Source of the DNA: Bathynomus jamesi
Lineage: Eukaryota > Arthropoda > Malacostraca > Isopoda > Cirolanidae
Direction: 5' to 3'
Length of the DNA: 64,000 nt
Assembly (NCBI GenBank): GCA_023014485.1
Contig: JAJOZX010006144.1
Location: forward strand, 84,501 to 148,500
Below are positions 42,752-52,985 of this stretch, piece by piece. Both the position numbers and the translations under genes were made by a program. The notes below the pieces were generated by a model that saw only the letters and a list, made by a program, of their open reading frames with translations, ran no database searches and was not told where the DNA came from. Within the stretch, counting starts at the first letter, position 1; each line of letters opens with the position of its first letter.

Positions 42752-44226
42752 CTGAATCTATAATAGTGAGTATTATCTTAAGATTCCTCACGGTCTGGAA
42801 TCCATGAAATTGTATTTGAAAGTCTGTGAAAATGCATTATTACAAAGTTGTTCCAAGACCCGATAAGAATCTTCAGAAATTGCATATGTTTTACCGACCA
42901 CCATGACAGGGCTTGAGAAGAGAGAATCAATGGCCAATCAGCAATGTTCTCAGTAATTAGCGCGACACCTATGCGCCTATGCGATCAGTGATCCATCACT
43001 TTTGAACGGCTGATTAGCGCGTGGGGTTAAAGTTGTTTGAATGGGGTTACGTAGGTAAGGTTAGGTTAGGTTAGGTTAATCTAGATTTTTACTAGTTTTT
43101 AGCGTGTTTTATTCACATCTGATGTTCTATTCTTTGGTCTTTTCCGTTTGGGGGCTAGCAGCGAATTTTAATGAAAATCGATATACTAATGTAGTTTTGG
43201 TCACTGATTTAAAAAATAACTTTCTTTTTTTGGAGAAATGAAAAACAAACATGTTAGAGCACTTTAAATAATTAATATGTGTTTTAACTAGCTTAAACTA
43301 GTTACAAAGGATTGTGTTAAATTTAGACAGAGTCACAAACTGCAACTGTTTATGAAAAAGTGCTCTAAGTGTGGGAAAGTGCGTTCCTTTGATAAAAATA
43401 CCCACTTCTTTCGTTGCCAAAAGCGTCGGTCAAACTGTAAAAAGTGCAACTTTACGAAGAATACGTTTTTTGAAGGATCTCGGCAGATCTGTAAAAGTAT
43501 CAGAAAAAAAATCAAGAATTAGTGCCCAGTTAGGTCAATTGAATGCCCGGTTAGGTCAGCTGTACGCCTTTGACGACACCCTGTATTTTTATTTCAACCC
43601 TTTTGTATTTGGAGGTATATATTGGTTTCGAACGGAACTTTCCTTGTCCACTTTCCTTGTGCGTTAATTGCTCGTAGTTGGCCCTTCGGGTATATACTGA
43701 ATTTGTTGAGTGTAAGATTTTTAGGATTTGCAGGTTTATTTTAACATAATTTATGTCATATGATCAGTTATTTCATTTAAAAATGTTAATTATTTACTTG
43801 CATCATGGACCAATTTTGAAAATAAAAGCCGTGAAGAGGATAAACTTTTTTTATGCAAATAGGTTTCATTACGAAGTTTATGTTCTTTTGGGCAATGACC
43901 CTTCTGGTCTGGCTTAGTTGACGACCTATACGAAGGGACTACTGCTACTACAACCCGCTGCTCACCAGTGGGCATCTGGAATTTACTATAAATTATTTCC
44001 CCCCCCCACTCCCGAGCATCACCCGGCCTTTATCTTACTATTTACAATTTAATTTAACTGGAGCTAAGTGAAATTTAGTGTTTAAGATATTAATAGGGGA
44101 GTTGCATTCGCCCTTGGCCCCTCCTTCCTGCATTAAAAAAAATAGTGAAAAATGACGCTAAGAATCTTAAACTGTGAAAATTGAAACTATTTTTTTTTTG
44201 GTTTAAGAATATTTTAAAATAAATTA
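42752..44226. other. Intergenic, mostly unassigned
   Basis: It includes a TTAGGTTAGGTTAGGTTA run at 43058-43077 and a half P-module at 43521-43580. A G/C-run lies at 44000-44010 and a LINE-A 3' tail (TCGCCCTTGGCCCCTCCTTC) at about 44107-44135. The frame 43371-43667 is not supported by any domain. Confidence 0.5.
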
Positions 44227-44489
44227 GGTACTTTCCTGTTATCCCGGACCCCAGACTTTTTGCCAGATTCGGACGCCACTTGCCAGATTGCCAAATTTCA
44301 TTGCCAAATTTTTATTTTCTTAAATGTTAAGTAAATAACCTAACCTAACCTAACCCCTTTTTAGGTTAGGTTAGGTTTGGTTAGTTACTTAACATTTAAA
44401 AGAAAAAAAAACTGGCAATGAAATTTCGCACTGACAAGTGGCGTGCGATCTGGCAAAAAGTCTGGGGTCCGGGATAACAGGAAAGTACC
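44227..44489. mobile_element. Palindromic MITE
   Basis: Ends GGTACTTTCCTGTTATCCCG are exactly inverted on the right. The arms stay similar to the centre near 44360, where AACCTAACCTAACC faces GGTTAGGTTAGGTT. 263 bp and no frame. The target duplication is unclear because the flank joins the palindrome. Confidence 0.85.
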
Positions 44490-45802
44490 ATATATTATCA
44501 TATATAAAATCCAAAATTTTAGACACAGTAAAAATACAGAAGTCATCCTTCTATTTACAACCAAAATCATATTATTTATTTATTACATAATTTATTTATT
44601 TTTCAATGCTGAAACAAATAAACGTAAAATTTTAAAACAGAATCATTTTCAAATACTAACATACAGTAGGTAGCCTTTGTAGTAAAGGAGAAAATAAAAG
44701 ATGGAAAATTGACTTTCGGACGAGATTTAAAAAAAAATTAGATATCCTTCTCCACGATAGTCAAAAAGAAAACGGGATGTATCGGCCTCGAACGTAAATT
44801 GCAAAGAAAAAAAATATGATAATTATTTGAGGCAAAAGAAAACGTGAGTTAGGTAGAGGCAGCACTAAAGTAAATGAAGAAAGATGAAGAGGGCCGTATT
44901 TATGGGGATGTACTAGGGAAAGGGGTTTCCAATACAACAACATTGCAAATGTCCATTTTGTAGCATTGCAATATTGGTAAAGAGGAAAGAGGAAGAGGAA
45001 GAAGAGGAGGAGGAAGAGGAGAATCATCCACAGACAAGGTTGCAACTGCAACTTACGTCAACACCATACTACTTTCACGCACTTCACAACAAAACACACT
45101 TCTTTCCCTTACTTGCTTCTTGTCCATTTATTCCATACTTGGAATATGGAAGTAAAAACGTGGGTACTTAGCTTATGTGGAGATGCGAGTGTGTGTGTTA
45201 TAGTGATCACCCTTTATTATTTTTACTTTCTTCTCTATTTACTCTACTATCGGCTCTCTATTTCATTTATCGTTTGCTTTCTCTACACTCTTTTTTCACC
45301 ATACCGTATAAATTCCATGGTAGCCACGCCGAGCCAAGACTATGAAAGTCCGTTACAAAACAAAGGGGGAGTTTATTAACACTCTTTTAACACTTTTTAT
45401 TATTTATTTAACTCCGAAAATGGTTTAAGTAATTTAGGGGGGGTGCGAGTACGGAATTTTACGATAACATTTTACGTCGGAGAGGAACACAAACAATTAA
45501 TTAAACTTTACGTTACATGACGCCAACCTTACGCGTAACGCGTTGCCTAGAAGACTCACTCCCTTGTGGGGATAGTCTGCTCTGTGGGCCTCTGTTCAGG
45601 ATTGCCAACTCTACCCATTTTACAATTTAAATCTAACAAACATACTTTTTCGTAATTCCATAATTATTAGTAAATGATTTACATTAAACATTATCTTAAT
45701 TAAACAAAAATTCATATTCTTAACTAGGCATTACTACACTGTGTGTGTGTGTGTGTATGTAGGCAAATGGGCATATATGAAATTCAATGTACTACAAGTC
45801 AC

Positions 45803-45859
<57 letters not shown>

Positions 45860-46127
45860 ATGTATATATATATATATATATATGTAATTTTTTGGAGAGA
45901 TATTCCCGGGGGTAATTCAGCCTTTTACAGGAGATAACGAGCTGGCGCCATTGTCAAAAAAAAAAGAAAAGCTGACTTGTAGTTCCACTAAAATTTACAG
46001 CTGTTATTTTCTTATATTTTCCATTTAAAATGGAAGGAGTTAATTAGCTTTAGTTGGCTAGCTCAAGGGGTAACAGCGCCAATCAGGTTAAATACCGCTG
46101 TTATATAACAATATAACTTTAGAAAAA
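44490..46127. other. Intergenic with simple repeats
   Basis: (GAG)n-like at 44990-45020, (GT)n at 45741-45757 and (TA)n at 45805-45854 and 45864-45882. No gene or repeat family is recognised. Confidence 0.5.
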
Positions 46128-46135
46128 ATGTGCAT

Positions 46136-48875
46136 TAGAGGTGGAACGAATGTCAATTTGTGATATTCGCGAATGCGAATGCGAATGCGAATATTTTATT
46201 TTAATATTCGCGAATGCGAATGCGAATATTTACTAAAATTACTATTAGAATTAATATATTCGTTTTTCATCATTAGAATTGAGGTATTTAAAATTTTAAA
46301 TGTTAACTTGTAAGAGTTTCGCCATAGAAGATTAAATAGGAATAAATTCCATTGAATTTTCTATGTTACCGGGATACGGGACGAGGACCCACTCTTATAA
46401 TGTATCCCACCAACCTCTTTCCCCAACCTCCACCCTTGAAAGAGGATGACTATTTCTTTATAAATGCCACGGAGCATCGTTTAGTCGGCAAGAGAAATAA
46501 GACATTTCATTCATTGTGAAGAGTATTCCCAATCTTCCGATAATGGTATTGATAAAGAAATAGTTTAGGCACTCACTGGTTGACTCTTTCGTACTTGAAT
46601 TCTACTATTGGTAGATTATATTTTAGGAATAGTAGTTTTTCCGCTCTCTCCGCTGATAGTTTGGAGCGTTTTGTATCGTACACTAGACCGGCACCACTGA
46701 AAAGGCGTTCACTCGCAACACTGGATGGTGGACAAGCAAGAAAACACCTTGCTAATTGCGACAACTCTGAAAATTGTTCGGCATGCACTCTCCACCATTC
46801 CAGAGGATTTTCGTCAGTTGGCAGTCGTTTTTCCTTGAGATACTTGTCTAGATTCTTTGAAGATCGTTCTGAAATCCTTTCTCCAGACTCATCGTCACTG
46901 CTCGAGGAAAGGATTTCTTTCATAGCTTCGGCGACAGACGTGGACGGCTTTTTATCGCGCGGTTTTTCATCACGAAGGCCTGGAGATTGAGAATCTGTCT
47001 TTTCCTTACTAAGTGCTTCACATTTTAATCCATCCTCTACTTTAACCCTGTCCGTAACAAAAGAAGAGCTGAAAAATTTTACTTTGTATCTAGGATCTAA
47101 AAATGTAGCAATGTAGTACAAGTCGTTGTTTTCTGCTGAATCGAACCTTTTTGTTATTTCTGATAACATTGTTTCTCGCATCGCTTTGATCCCATGACTT
47201 TCTTCAGCTGTGGACAAACTGGACATCAATACTTTCTTCAGAGTGGTCACGAGAGGAATGACGTCCGCTATTGATGATGAGTTGCTGCTGATATTTCTTG
47301 TGATATCTTCGAATGGTTGGAGTAGAGTAATGCATTTGTCCAGAGTTGAATTGTCTTGAAGTGTTAAAGGTTTGATCTTACCGGTTGCAGTGGCATACAA
47401 GCAGAGAGGTTCATTGATAGCTTTCATTCTGATCATCATTTGCAGAGTACTATTCCAACGAGTAGGAACGTCATGAATCACAGAAAGCAGTGGAGCATTT
47501 ATTCTAGCCTGAATTTTCTTAAACTCTTCTTGGGCCATGGTTGAATGATTGAAATGTGTCGCAATTGACCTACATTTTGAGATGACTTCAACGACTGCTT
47601 TCTGAGATGACAGAGAATTTTTGACAACAAGGTGCAATTGGTGACTGGCACAGTTGGTGTTGTTAACACCTGAAAGAAACAACGCTTTTTTCATATTAGC
47701 ACCTGCATCCCTCATGACGCAGTGAACATCATCCGCGCACAGACTCCACTTCTCCAACAAATTGTCAAACACTTGGCTGAGATATTCCCCTGTGTGACGT
47801 TCAGAGAGGGGTTCAGCGCAGAGCACAAAACTCTGACGTTTGAATTCTTTGTCCACAGCGTGACTGGTCAGTGACAGCAACGAAACACCTGATTGTGTAT
47901 CGGACCACTCATCGGTGGTGAAGGACAGTTTCGATGATTGTTTGAGGGAGCTGATATTGTCTCCAATTGTACTTCTGACAGAATCATACATTGTCTCACA
48001 AATTTTATCTCTGTAATACTTTCTTTGGCGCAGTGGATAACATGGCGCCGCTTCTTTCATGAGCCGCACAAAGCCAATATCTTCCACGTGAGAAAATGGA
48101 AGATCATTCATTACTAACATTTCTGCAATCTTACTGTCCATGCTCTTTGTTTTTGCGTTGTTCACATCCCACAATTTTGTCTTTTCAAGACACATTTCAA
48201 GAGTAGCTTGCTTCATCCTCGCAGCTGATGTTGGAGATGCCTTCCTCTTCTTGCTACTTTCTTTCGCTTCTTCTTCGGTCTTACTCATATTCTTATACTC
48301 TGCAGGGTGTTTGCTGTTAAGATGATTACGCAATCCAGACGTCGTTCTTCCTTTTCGCGAATAATTGGCTTTACAAAGCTTACACTTAGCAATATCATTT
48401 GATACTAACTCAAAATAGTCCCAAACGGCACTGGAGGACGCCATCACAAAGCACCTGACACAATGAATTGGGGGCAATTGAAGGCGACACAGGGTTATAG
48501 ACGGACACTTGCACGCACCCTCACTCAGCCAAGGCTCGTGGGTAACTGACTCGCCAGGCTCCCGCACACCGACCCCTCTCAGACAGCTACAGCTGCATCT
48601 GCCGCTAGTCAGGAAAAAAACGTCGCTCATACGCACACAGCGACACACTGCGGGAAACAGACGTGGCAGCATCCAACAGTTTCATTTTCGCACCAACCGT
48701 TTCTGCGACAATTATAATGAAAAAAAACTAATGCATTACTTATAGCACGAAATATTCGCATTCGCATATTCGCACATCTAAATGCGAATGCGAATGCGAA
48801 TGTTCAAAATGATGCGAATGTTCAAAATGATGCGAATATTCGCAAATGCGAATGCGAATATTCGGTCCACCTCTA
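46136..48875 (-). mobile_element. hAT (Ac-like) transposon, apparently autonomous
   Basis: The ends TAGAGGTGGAACGAAT and, inward from the right, TAGAGGTGGACCGAAT are flanked by ATGTGCAT on both sides (46128-46135 and 48876-48883). Both subterminal regions hold clusters of GCGAAT hexamers in both orientations (46165-46230 and 48755-48860), probable transposase binding sites by analogy with other hATs. It encodes an intact transposase. Confidence 0.95.
46573..48444 (-). CDS. hAT transposase with BED finger (Ac/ZBED-like), intact
   Basis: The frame opens upstream at 48672, but the start MASSSAVWDYFE at 48444 is chosen because it directly precedes the BED domain; this gives 623 residues. The BED zinc finger has C21, C24, H41 and H46. 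The RNase-H-like core has the first aspartate in TTDEWSD (D178), the second in MRDAGANMKK (D246), CASHQLHL (C265-H268) and TRWNS (329-333). The hATC dimerisation domain has PPSSVASERLFSGAGLVYD with the third acid at E579. No stop or frameshift interrupts it. It would excise and insert elements bearing TAGAGGTGG ends in the nucleus. ZBED host proteins share this layout, but the flanking TIRs and target duplication show this is the mobile form. Confidence 0.93.
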   Translation of the reverse strand: MASSSAVWDYFELVSNDIAKCKLCKANYSRKGRTTSGLRNHLNSKHPAEYKNMSKTEEEAKESSKKRKASPTSAARMKQATLEMCLEKTKLWDVNNAKTKSMDSKIAEMLVMNDLPFSHVEDIGFVRLMKEAAPCYPLRQRKYYRDKICETMYDSVRSTIGDNISSLKQSSKLSFTTDEWSDTQSGVSLLSLTSHAVDKEFKRQSFVLCAEPLSERHTGEYLSQVFDNLLEKWSLCADDVHCVMRDAGANMKKALFLSGVNNTNCASHQLHLVVKNSLSSQKAVVEVISKCRSIATHFNHSTMAQEEFKKIQARINAPLLSVIHDVPTRWNSTLQMMIRMKAINEPLCLYATATGKIKPLTLQDNSTLDKCITLLQPFEDITRNISSNSSSIADVIPLVTTLKKVLMSSLSTAEESHGIKAMRETMLSEITKRFDSAENNDLYYIATFLDPRYKVKFFSSSFVTDRVKVEDGLKCEALSKEKTDSQSPGLRDEKPRDKKPSTSVAEAMKEILSSSSDDESGERISERSSKNLDKYLKEKRLPTDENPLEWWRVHAEQFSELSQLARCFLACPPSSVASERLFSGAGLVYDTKRSKLSAERAEKLLFLKYNLPIVEFKYERVNQ

Positions 48876-48945
48876 ATGTGCATAGTATATAAAACAAAAA
48901 TCGTGTCCAAAATAAGTTTTTTCTATATTTTGAACGGTGCTTTAA

Positions 48946-48949
<4 letters not shown>

Positions 48950-49000
<51 letters not shown>
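48950..49000. repeat. (TA)n microsatellite
   Basis: Tract shortly after the hAT element. A (GT)n tract lies at 49224-49267. Confidence 0.95.
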
Positions 49001-49082
49001 CTATTGATCGGTTTCTAGGAAACCTGAGGTTACGCTGAAAGATAAGGATTAAAACGACGGTATATAATATTTATGCCAACTG

Positions 49083-49125
49083 ACAAGTTGTTTCGAATCT
49101 TAACTGGAATCATCTTCAGCAAGTC
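49083..49125 (-). ncRNA. Hammerhead-like motif with canonical CTGAAGA
   Basis: The minus strand reads CTGAAGA, then TGATTCCAGTTAAGATTC, then GAAACAACTTGTC. CUGAAGA and GAAA fit the hammerhead core, but stem II pairs poorly as written. It aligns with the CCGARGA motifs of the Penelope-type repeats, so it is probably a decayed relative. The surrounding ~200 bp may be a Penelope fragment. Confidence 0.35.
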
Positions 49126-49220
49126 TGAAACGATGACATATACACAAAAGCAAAATAATTATAAAAGCAAGACAAAATTCTCACACAAATATCACAGACG
49201 GAACGTTTTAATCCTCGTCT

Positions 49221-49267
<47 letters not shown>

Positions 49268-49270
<3 letters not shown>

Positions 49271-51190
49271 TTCTTTCACTTAGTGAATGTTTTTTTAATT
49301 TCAGAATCTGTGCGAAGAAATGGTCATTAACCGTTTGTTGCATACTGTCCACTCTACTGATTTTATTCCGGCTAATGCCATGTTTTTTTTCTTCAATCTC
49401 GTGGGACACTTTGTTTGGAATAAAGTGTTAAAGAAGAACCTCCAGTTTTGACATACATTTAAGAATCTTGAAGCCTCTTCTTCCCGTGCTGAAGATAAAG
49501 CAACAAAATAATAAATGATTTTGTAAGATAGTGAAGGAACATATATTTTTCTTTGTTATTCATTAGCCTAGAGTAATTCTGCATTTGCTTATCTGCGTAT
49601 GCAAATGCGTATTTCAGGCATTTTTTGAAAGAAAGTCCATAGGTCTTAAGATTTAGTTTTAAATTGTATACTTTTGGAAATAATCATGGAGTGATCACAC
49701 TAGAGCACCGAGCTAGTAGGGGTAGTTGCGGATGTTTTGAGTAATTTTGGGAAGGGAAATTCCATTGAAAAATTGAGTAAGGTACTTTTGAAAAAAGACA
49801 TTGGTTACGATCGTCTGAAAAAAATAAGTTAAATTTTGCCAAACAAAGATGTCCCTCTTAAACAGTTTGAAATTGGAGACATTCTAAAGTTAGAATATGT
49901 ACCAAATGTATCTTGCAATGTTGAATGAGTAGTTTTGGAATACAAAAATCTCCTTGCCGATAACAGGCGAAAGTTTGTCTTCTAACGTTTAGTACACACC
50001 AAGTTGTCATAAAGTGCGACTCTATTTTGTACATTGCTGTTCTATGTTCTAAGTTATATGTTATATGTTGTATTGTTTTTGTACGTGTGCGATGCACATG
50101 TCAGATTGCATTATTTTAGTTTTAGTTTATCCTGTTTTTAAGCTTTTATTAATAGTATTGCATATATTTAATCTTTTTGTAATAGGTTGCCTCGTACCCT
50201 CTCCAAAGTCCTAACTTTTACCTAAAGCAAATGACAATCTGATAGAGCCTATTTAAATGCTTATTTCCTCCATTTTGGCTGCATATTTCCATGCAAAGAG
50301 AGTATAACCATTTTTAAATGCATAATTATCCTAGGCTTAATTATTACCTTTTAATTAGTGTTTAACGATTGTAATTTTAAAGCTTTTTGCATCTGTAAAC
50401 ATGTTAACGACATAGAGCATTTATTTATTTATACGTTTAGCTTCTATTCATGTAGCAGACTTGTCAAATTCAAATTCATAGACTATGTTATTTAAATTGG
50501 AACGCAAAGTAGTAATGTTTTTAGGCTTCTGAGCTTACGTAAAACTATTTAATCTACAATATCTACTCGTAAGTACTCACTGCCAGTACATCTTCCAACA
50601 TGACTTGAGGGTTTTTTGCTAATTGTACAACATAATAGTTATTTTTTAATTTGTTATATAACTTTTGTTTATGGTCTGGATGAATCTTTCATACAAAATA
50701 TATACAAATGTAAGAATAAAATGTTACGTCGTATCTTTTTATTTTAAATATCTCTAATAATAATAATACCGTATTGAAGAAAAGCTCTGGACTGCCAATA
50801 AAGGAGAATGTAAACACCAATTTTGATCAGTACAGGGAAGTACTCCGGGAGGGGGACGTTAACTACGAGACAGGAAGTGTTGGAACTCCCGTTTCTCCTG
50901 TCACTGTTCTCCTTAGTTGATTTTTCCGTGTCTCAACTACCTTGTGAGCAGTCCAGCATGCTTTCAAACACCAGCTTCTCCATCTACTCCTCATTATACA
51001 TGCATCTTTTACATTACACATCCTTTTCAAAGTAAAAAGAAATAGTGTATGAGACATGGGAAAAACATCAGCTAAGGAGGACAGTGACAAGAGAAACGCT
51101 CCTCCTTAATATAATTGGCAGTTTGTGGCCTTTAATCGATGCTGATATGTAACCTACGAGCGACACCTCGGTCGAATAACTTGTAAAAAT
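49268..51190. other. Mostly unassigned; possible decayed coding at 49740-49985
   Basis: The plus strand at 49740-49985 translates with two in-frame stops to pieces such as LPNKDVPLKQFEIGDILKLE, which look protein-like but are not recognised. A 27-bp inverted repeat (CGTTTCTCCTGTCACTG at 50889 and its complement near 51072-51099) encloses a short unique block. No other feature. Confidence 0.4.
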
Positions 51191-51196
51191 AAATTA

Positions 51197-51275
51197 AGAG
51201 GAGAAGCAACAAGCTTGACCTTCGTGAAATGAGGAATCATCGCAGGGAACATTTGAAAGGTTGAAAGATAGTTTT
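51197..51275 (+). repeat. LINE-B 3' end fragment
   Basis: AACAAGCTTGACCTTCGTGA and CATCGCAGGGAACATTTGAA match other LINE-B 3' ends; extremely 5'-truncated. Confidence 0.75.
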
Positions 51276-51377
51276 TTAACAGCCTCGGAGACCTTGATTT
51301 CGACATGCCAAGTCTTTGCAAGGAAAGTAGCAAGAGGTGCTGAGGCTGTGGAAAGACGTTCGAATCCCAACGATATA

Positions 51378-51619
51378 CAGGGTGTAACAAAAGTCCGTTC
51401 TCATAGGGAAATAAAATATAACAGAATTGAACGAGAAAATAGCTTTAACTATACATTACAAACAATACAATCAACTTACCAATTAATCCAGTACATGCTC
51501 GTCACTCCAGTAACGATAATTGTGGCGATTAACTGTTCCATTTAATTGAAAACAAGCCTCGTCGCTAAATAAATATCGGAAAAGATTTCCCTATGAGAAT
51601 GGACTTTTGTTACACCCTG
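51378..51619 (-). mobile_element. Mariner relic with first catalytic region
   Basis: TA-flanked ends CAGGGTGTAACAAAAGTCC match on both sides. The minus strand translates to LFSDEACFQLNGTVNRHNYR, the block around the first catalytic aspartate of this mariner group. The rest of the gene is deleted. 242 bp. Confidence 0.9.
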
Positions 51620-52400
51620 TATATTAGAGAATAAATATTTTAGCATCAAAGACTATTACTATTTTCCATAACACGCTGCAGTAGGTTTAATATATACCAA
51701 TTCAAACTATAGAAATTTGACATTCTAAAAGTGGACTGTGTTCATGAATAACCCATAAAACTAGACCTATGGGTTTGGCCATAAGGGAAATACGAAACCA
51801 GAGTCTGTATTAAAGACATTAAAAAGTATTCACGCCATTAAAATTAATTTCAGAAACACTTAAAGAAATGGGGTTTCCTCCTTTTTAAAGATTTTGTTTA
51901 ATAATTTATGTCATATATAGTTAAGTCCTATATAGTTAAGTCATATACAGTTTGTTTTGCCGGTGTGACTGACGGTTACACGTGTTTCGATCGAAGTCCA
52001 AATAAAAGCGGTATTACAGTAAAAATCCTGCAGTTAATCAGTTTTAAACGGTGGCGATATTGTGAGTTAATTCACAGTGCAAAGTGGTATTTCTCCTTAA
52101 AAAGTAAAAATCGCGGCATAGGTCAAAAAAGTAAATAAAAACAAAGCTAATTAATCTATACAGCATTTTTCTGAGTGTTTCTTTGTGAAGGAAAATAGCT
52201 GCCTATCGAAGTTCTTACAAATACCCTCCCATTATCCCCCGCGGCCACAGTCGCGAGCACCAATCAGTCAGAAGTATACAGCGTGCCACATCCCCCCATC
52301 TCCCGAAGTAACGGAGAATACGTTCCCTCACTCAGCTCGAGTCAACCCCCACCCAATACTTCCCATAATACCCTTTTTGAGTCATTTTAGTGCACTAGTG
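51620..52400. other. Unassigned; may include the LINE-B 5' UTR
   Basis: 51900-52400 precedes LINE-B ORF1, is less AT-rich from 52220 on, and could be the element's 5' region. There is a short TATATAGTTAAGTCATATA duplication at 51913-51950. No gene. Confidence 0.4.
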
Positions 52401-52419
52401 GCTACCCTCTAGCCGTAAC

Positions 52420-52900
52420 ATGGAAATGGTAAATAAATTCCTGCAACTCTGTGGTATCTGCAACGATGCAACTAATGAGGCAAAGGCGATGAGATGCGAT
52501 CTCTGCCAATTGCTTTTTTATTTCAGATGCCTAGAATTGGAAAATGATAAAATCTCCCTCATAACGAACGTGAAGCAACTTAATTGGGTACAAATTTTCT
52601 GCGAAAACTGCATGACCCACATAAACTCTTTTACGGTATTTAAAGCAGAAAGACCTACGAGAAGGACATTAAAGAGGAAAGTCTGTATAAAGAACAGAGG
52701 AAAACAGAAGAAATGAAGAAAGGCGAAGTAGAAATAAATAAAATACTGTCACACAACGAGCCGAGCCGAACCATACAGGCAAAAGAGAGTATAAAAGACA
52801 ACAGATGGTACAAAGGCAACGAAGACATTAGTACAAATAGGAAAAGACAAGGTGCAATCAAGAAAACGGAGTGAAATTGTCCCCCGATAAGGAGCAAAAA
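52420..52900 (+). pseudogene. LINE-B ORF1, PHD-finger N-terminus
   Basis: Residues 11-70 of 52420-52716 read CGICNDATNEAKAMRCDLCQ and later WVQIFCENC, a Cys-rich PHD-like pattern seen in ORF1 proteins of some non-LTR elements. A frameshift near 52690 leads into a lysine/glutamate-rich stretch. A probable continuation with a CCCH-type motif (CKFYHPDICRTYAKYGTC) lies at 55310-55370 beyond the LINE-A insertion. The protein would bind nucleic acid or chromatin. The copy is broken. Confidence 0.7.
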
Positions 52901-52985
52901 AAAACAAAGGCCCCGAGTAAATATGGGGAAGAAATTATATGCAGATATTATATAAAGATAATTGCAGATATAAAAGAGGACAATG

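Noticed and set aside
43371..43667. 98-residue plus-strand frame as a small host gene
   Set aside because: It runs into a P half-module and shows no recognisable domain; only composition supports it.
46580..46990. Plus-strand frame opposite the BED hAT transposase
   Set aside because: Antisense shadow of the intact minus-strand coding region.
51261..51545. Plus-strand frame as a gene
   Set aside because: Spans a LINE-B 3' relic and the mariner relic; the minus-strand translation explains it.
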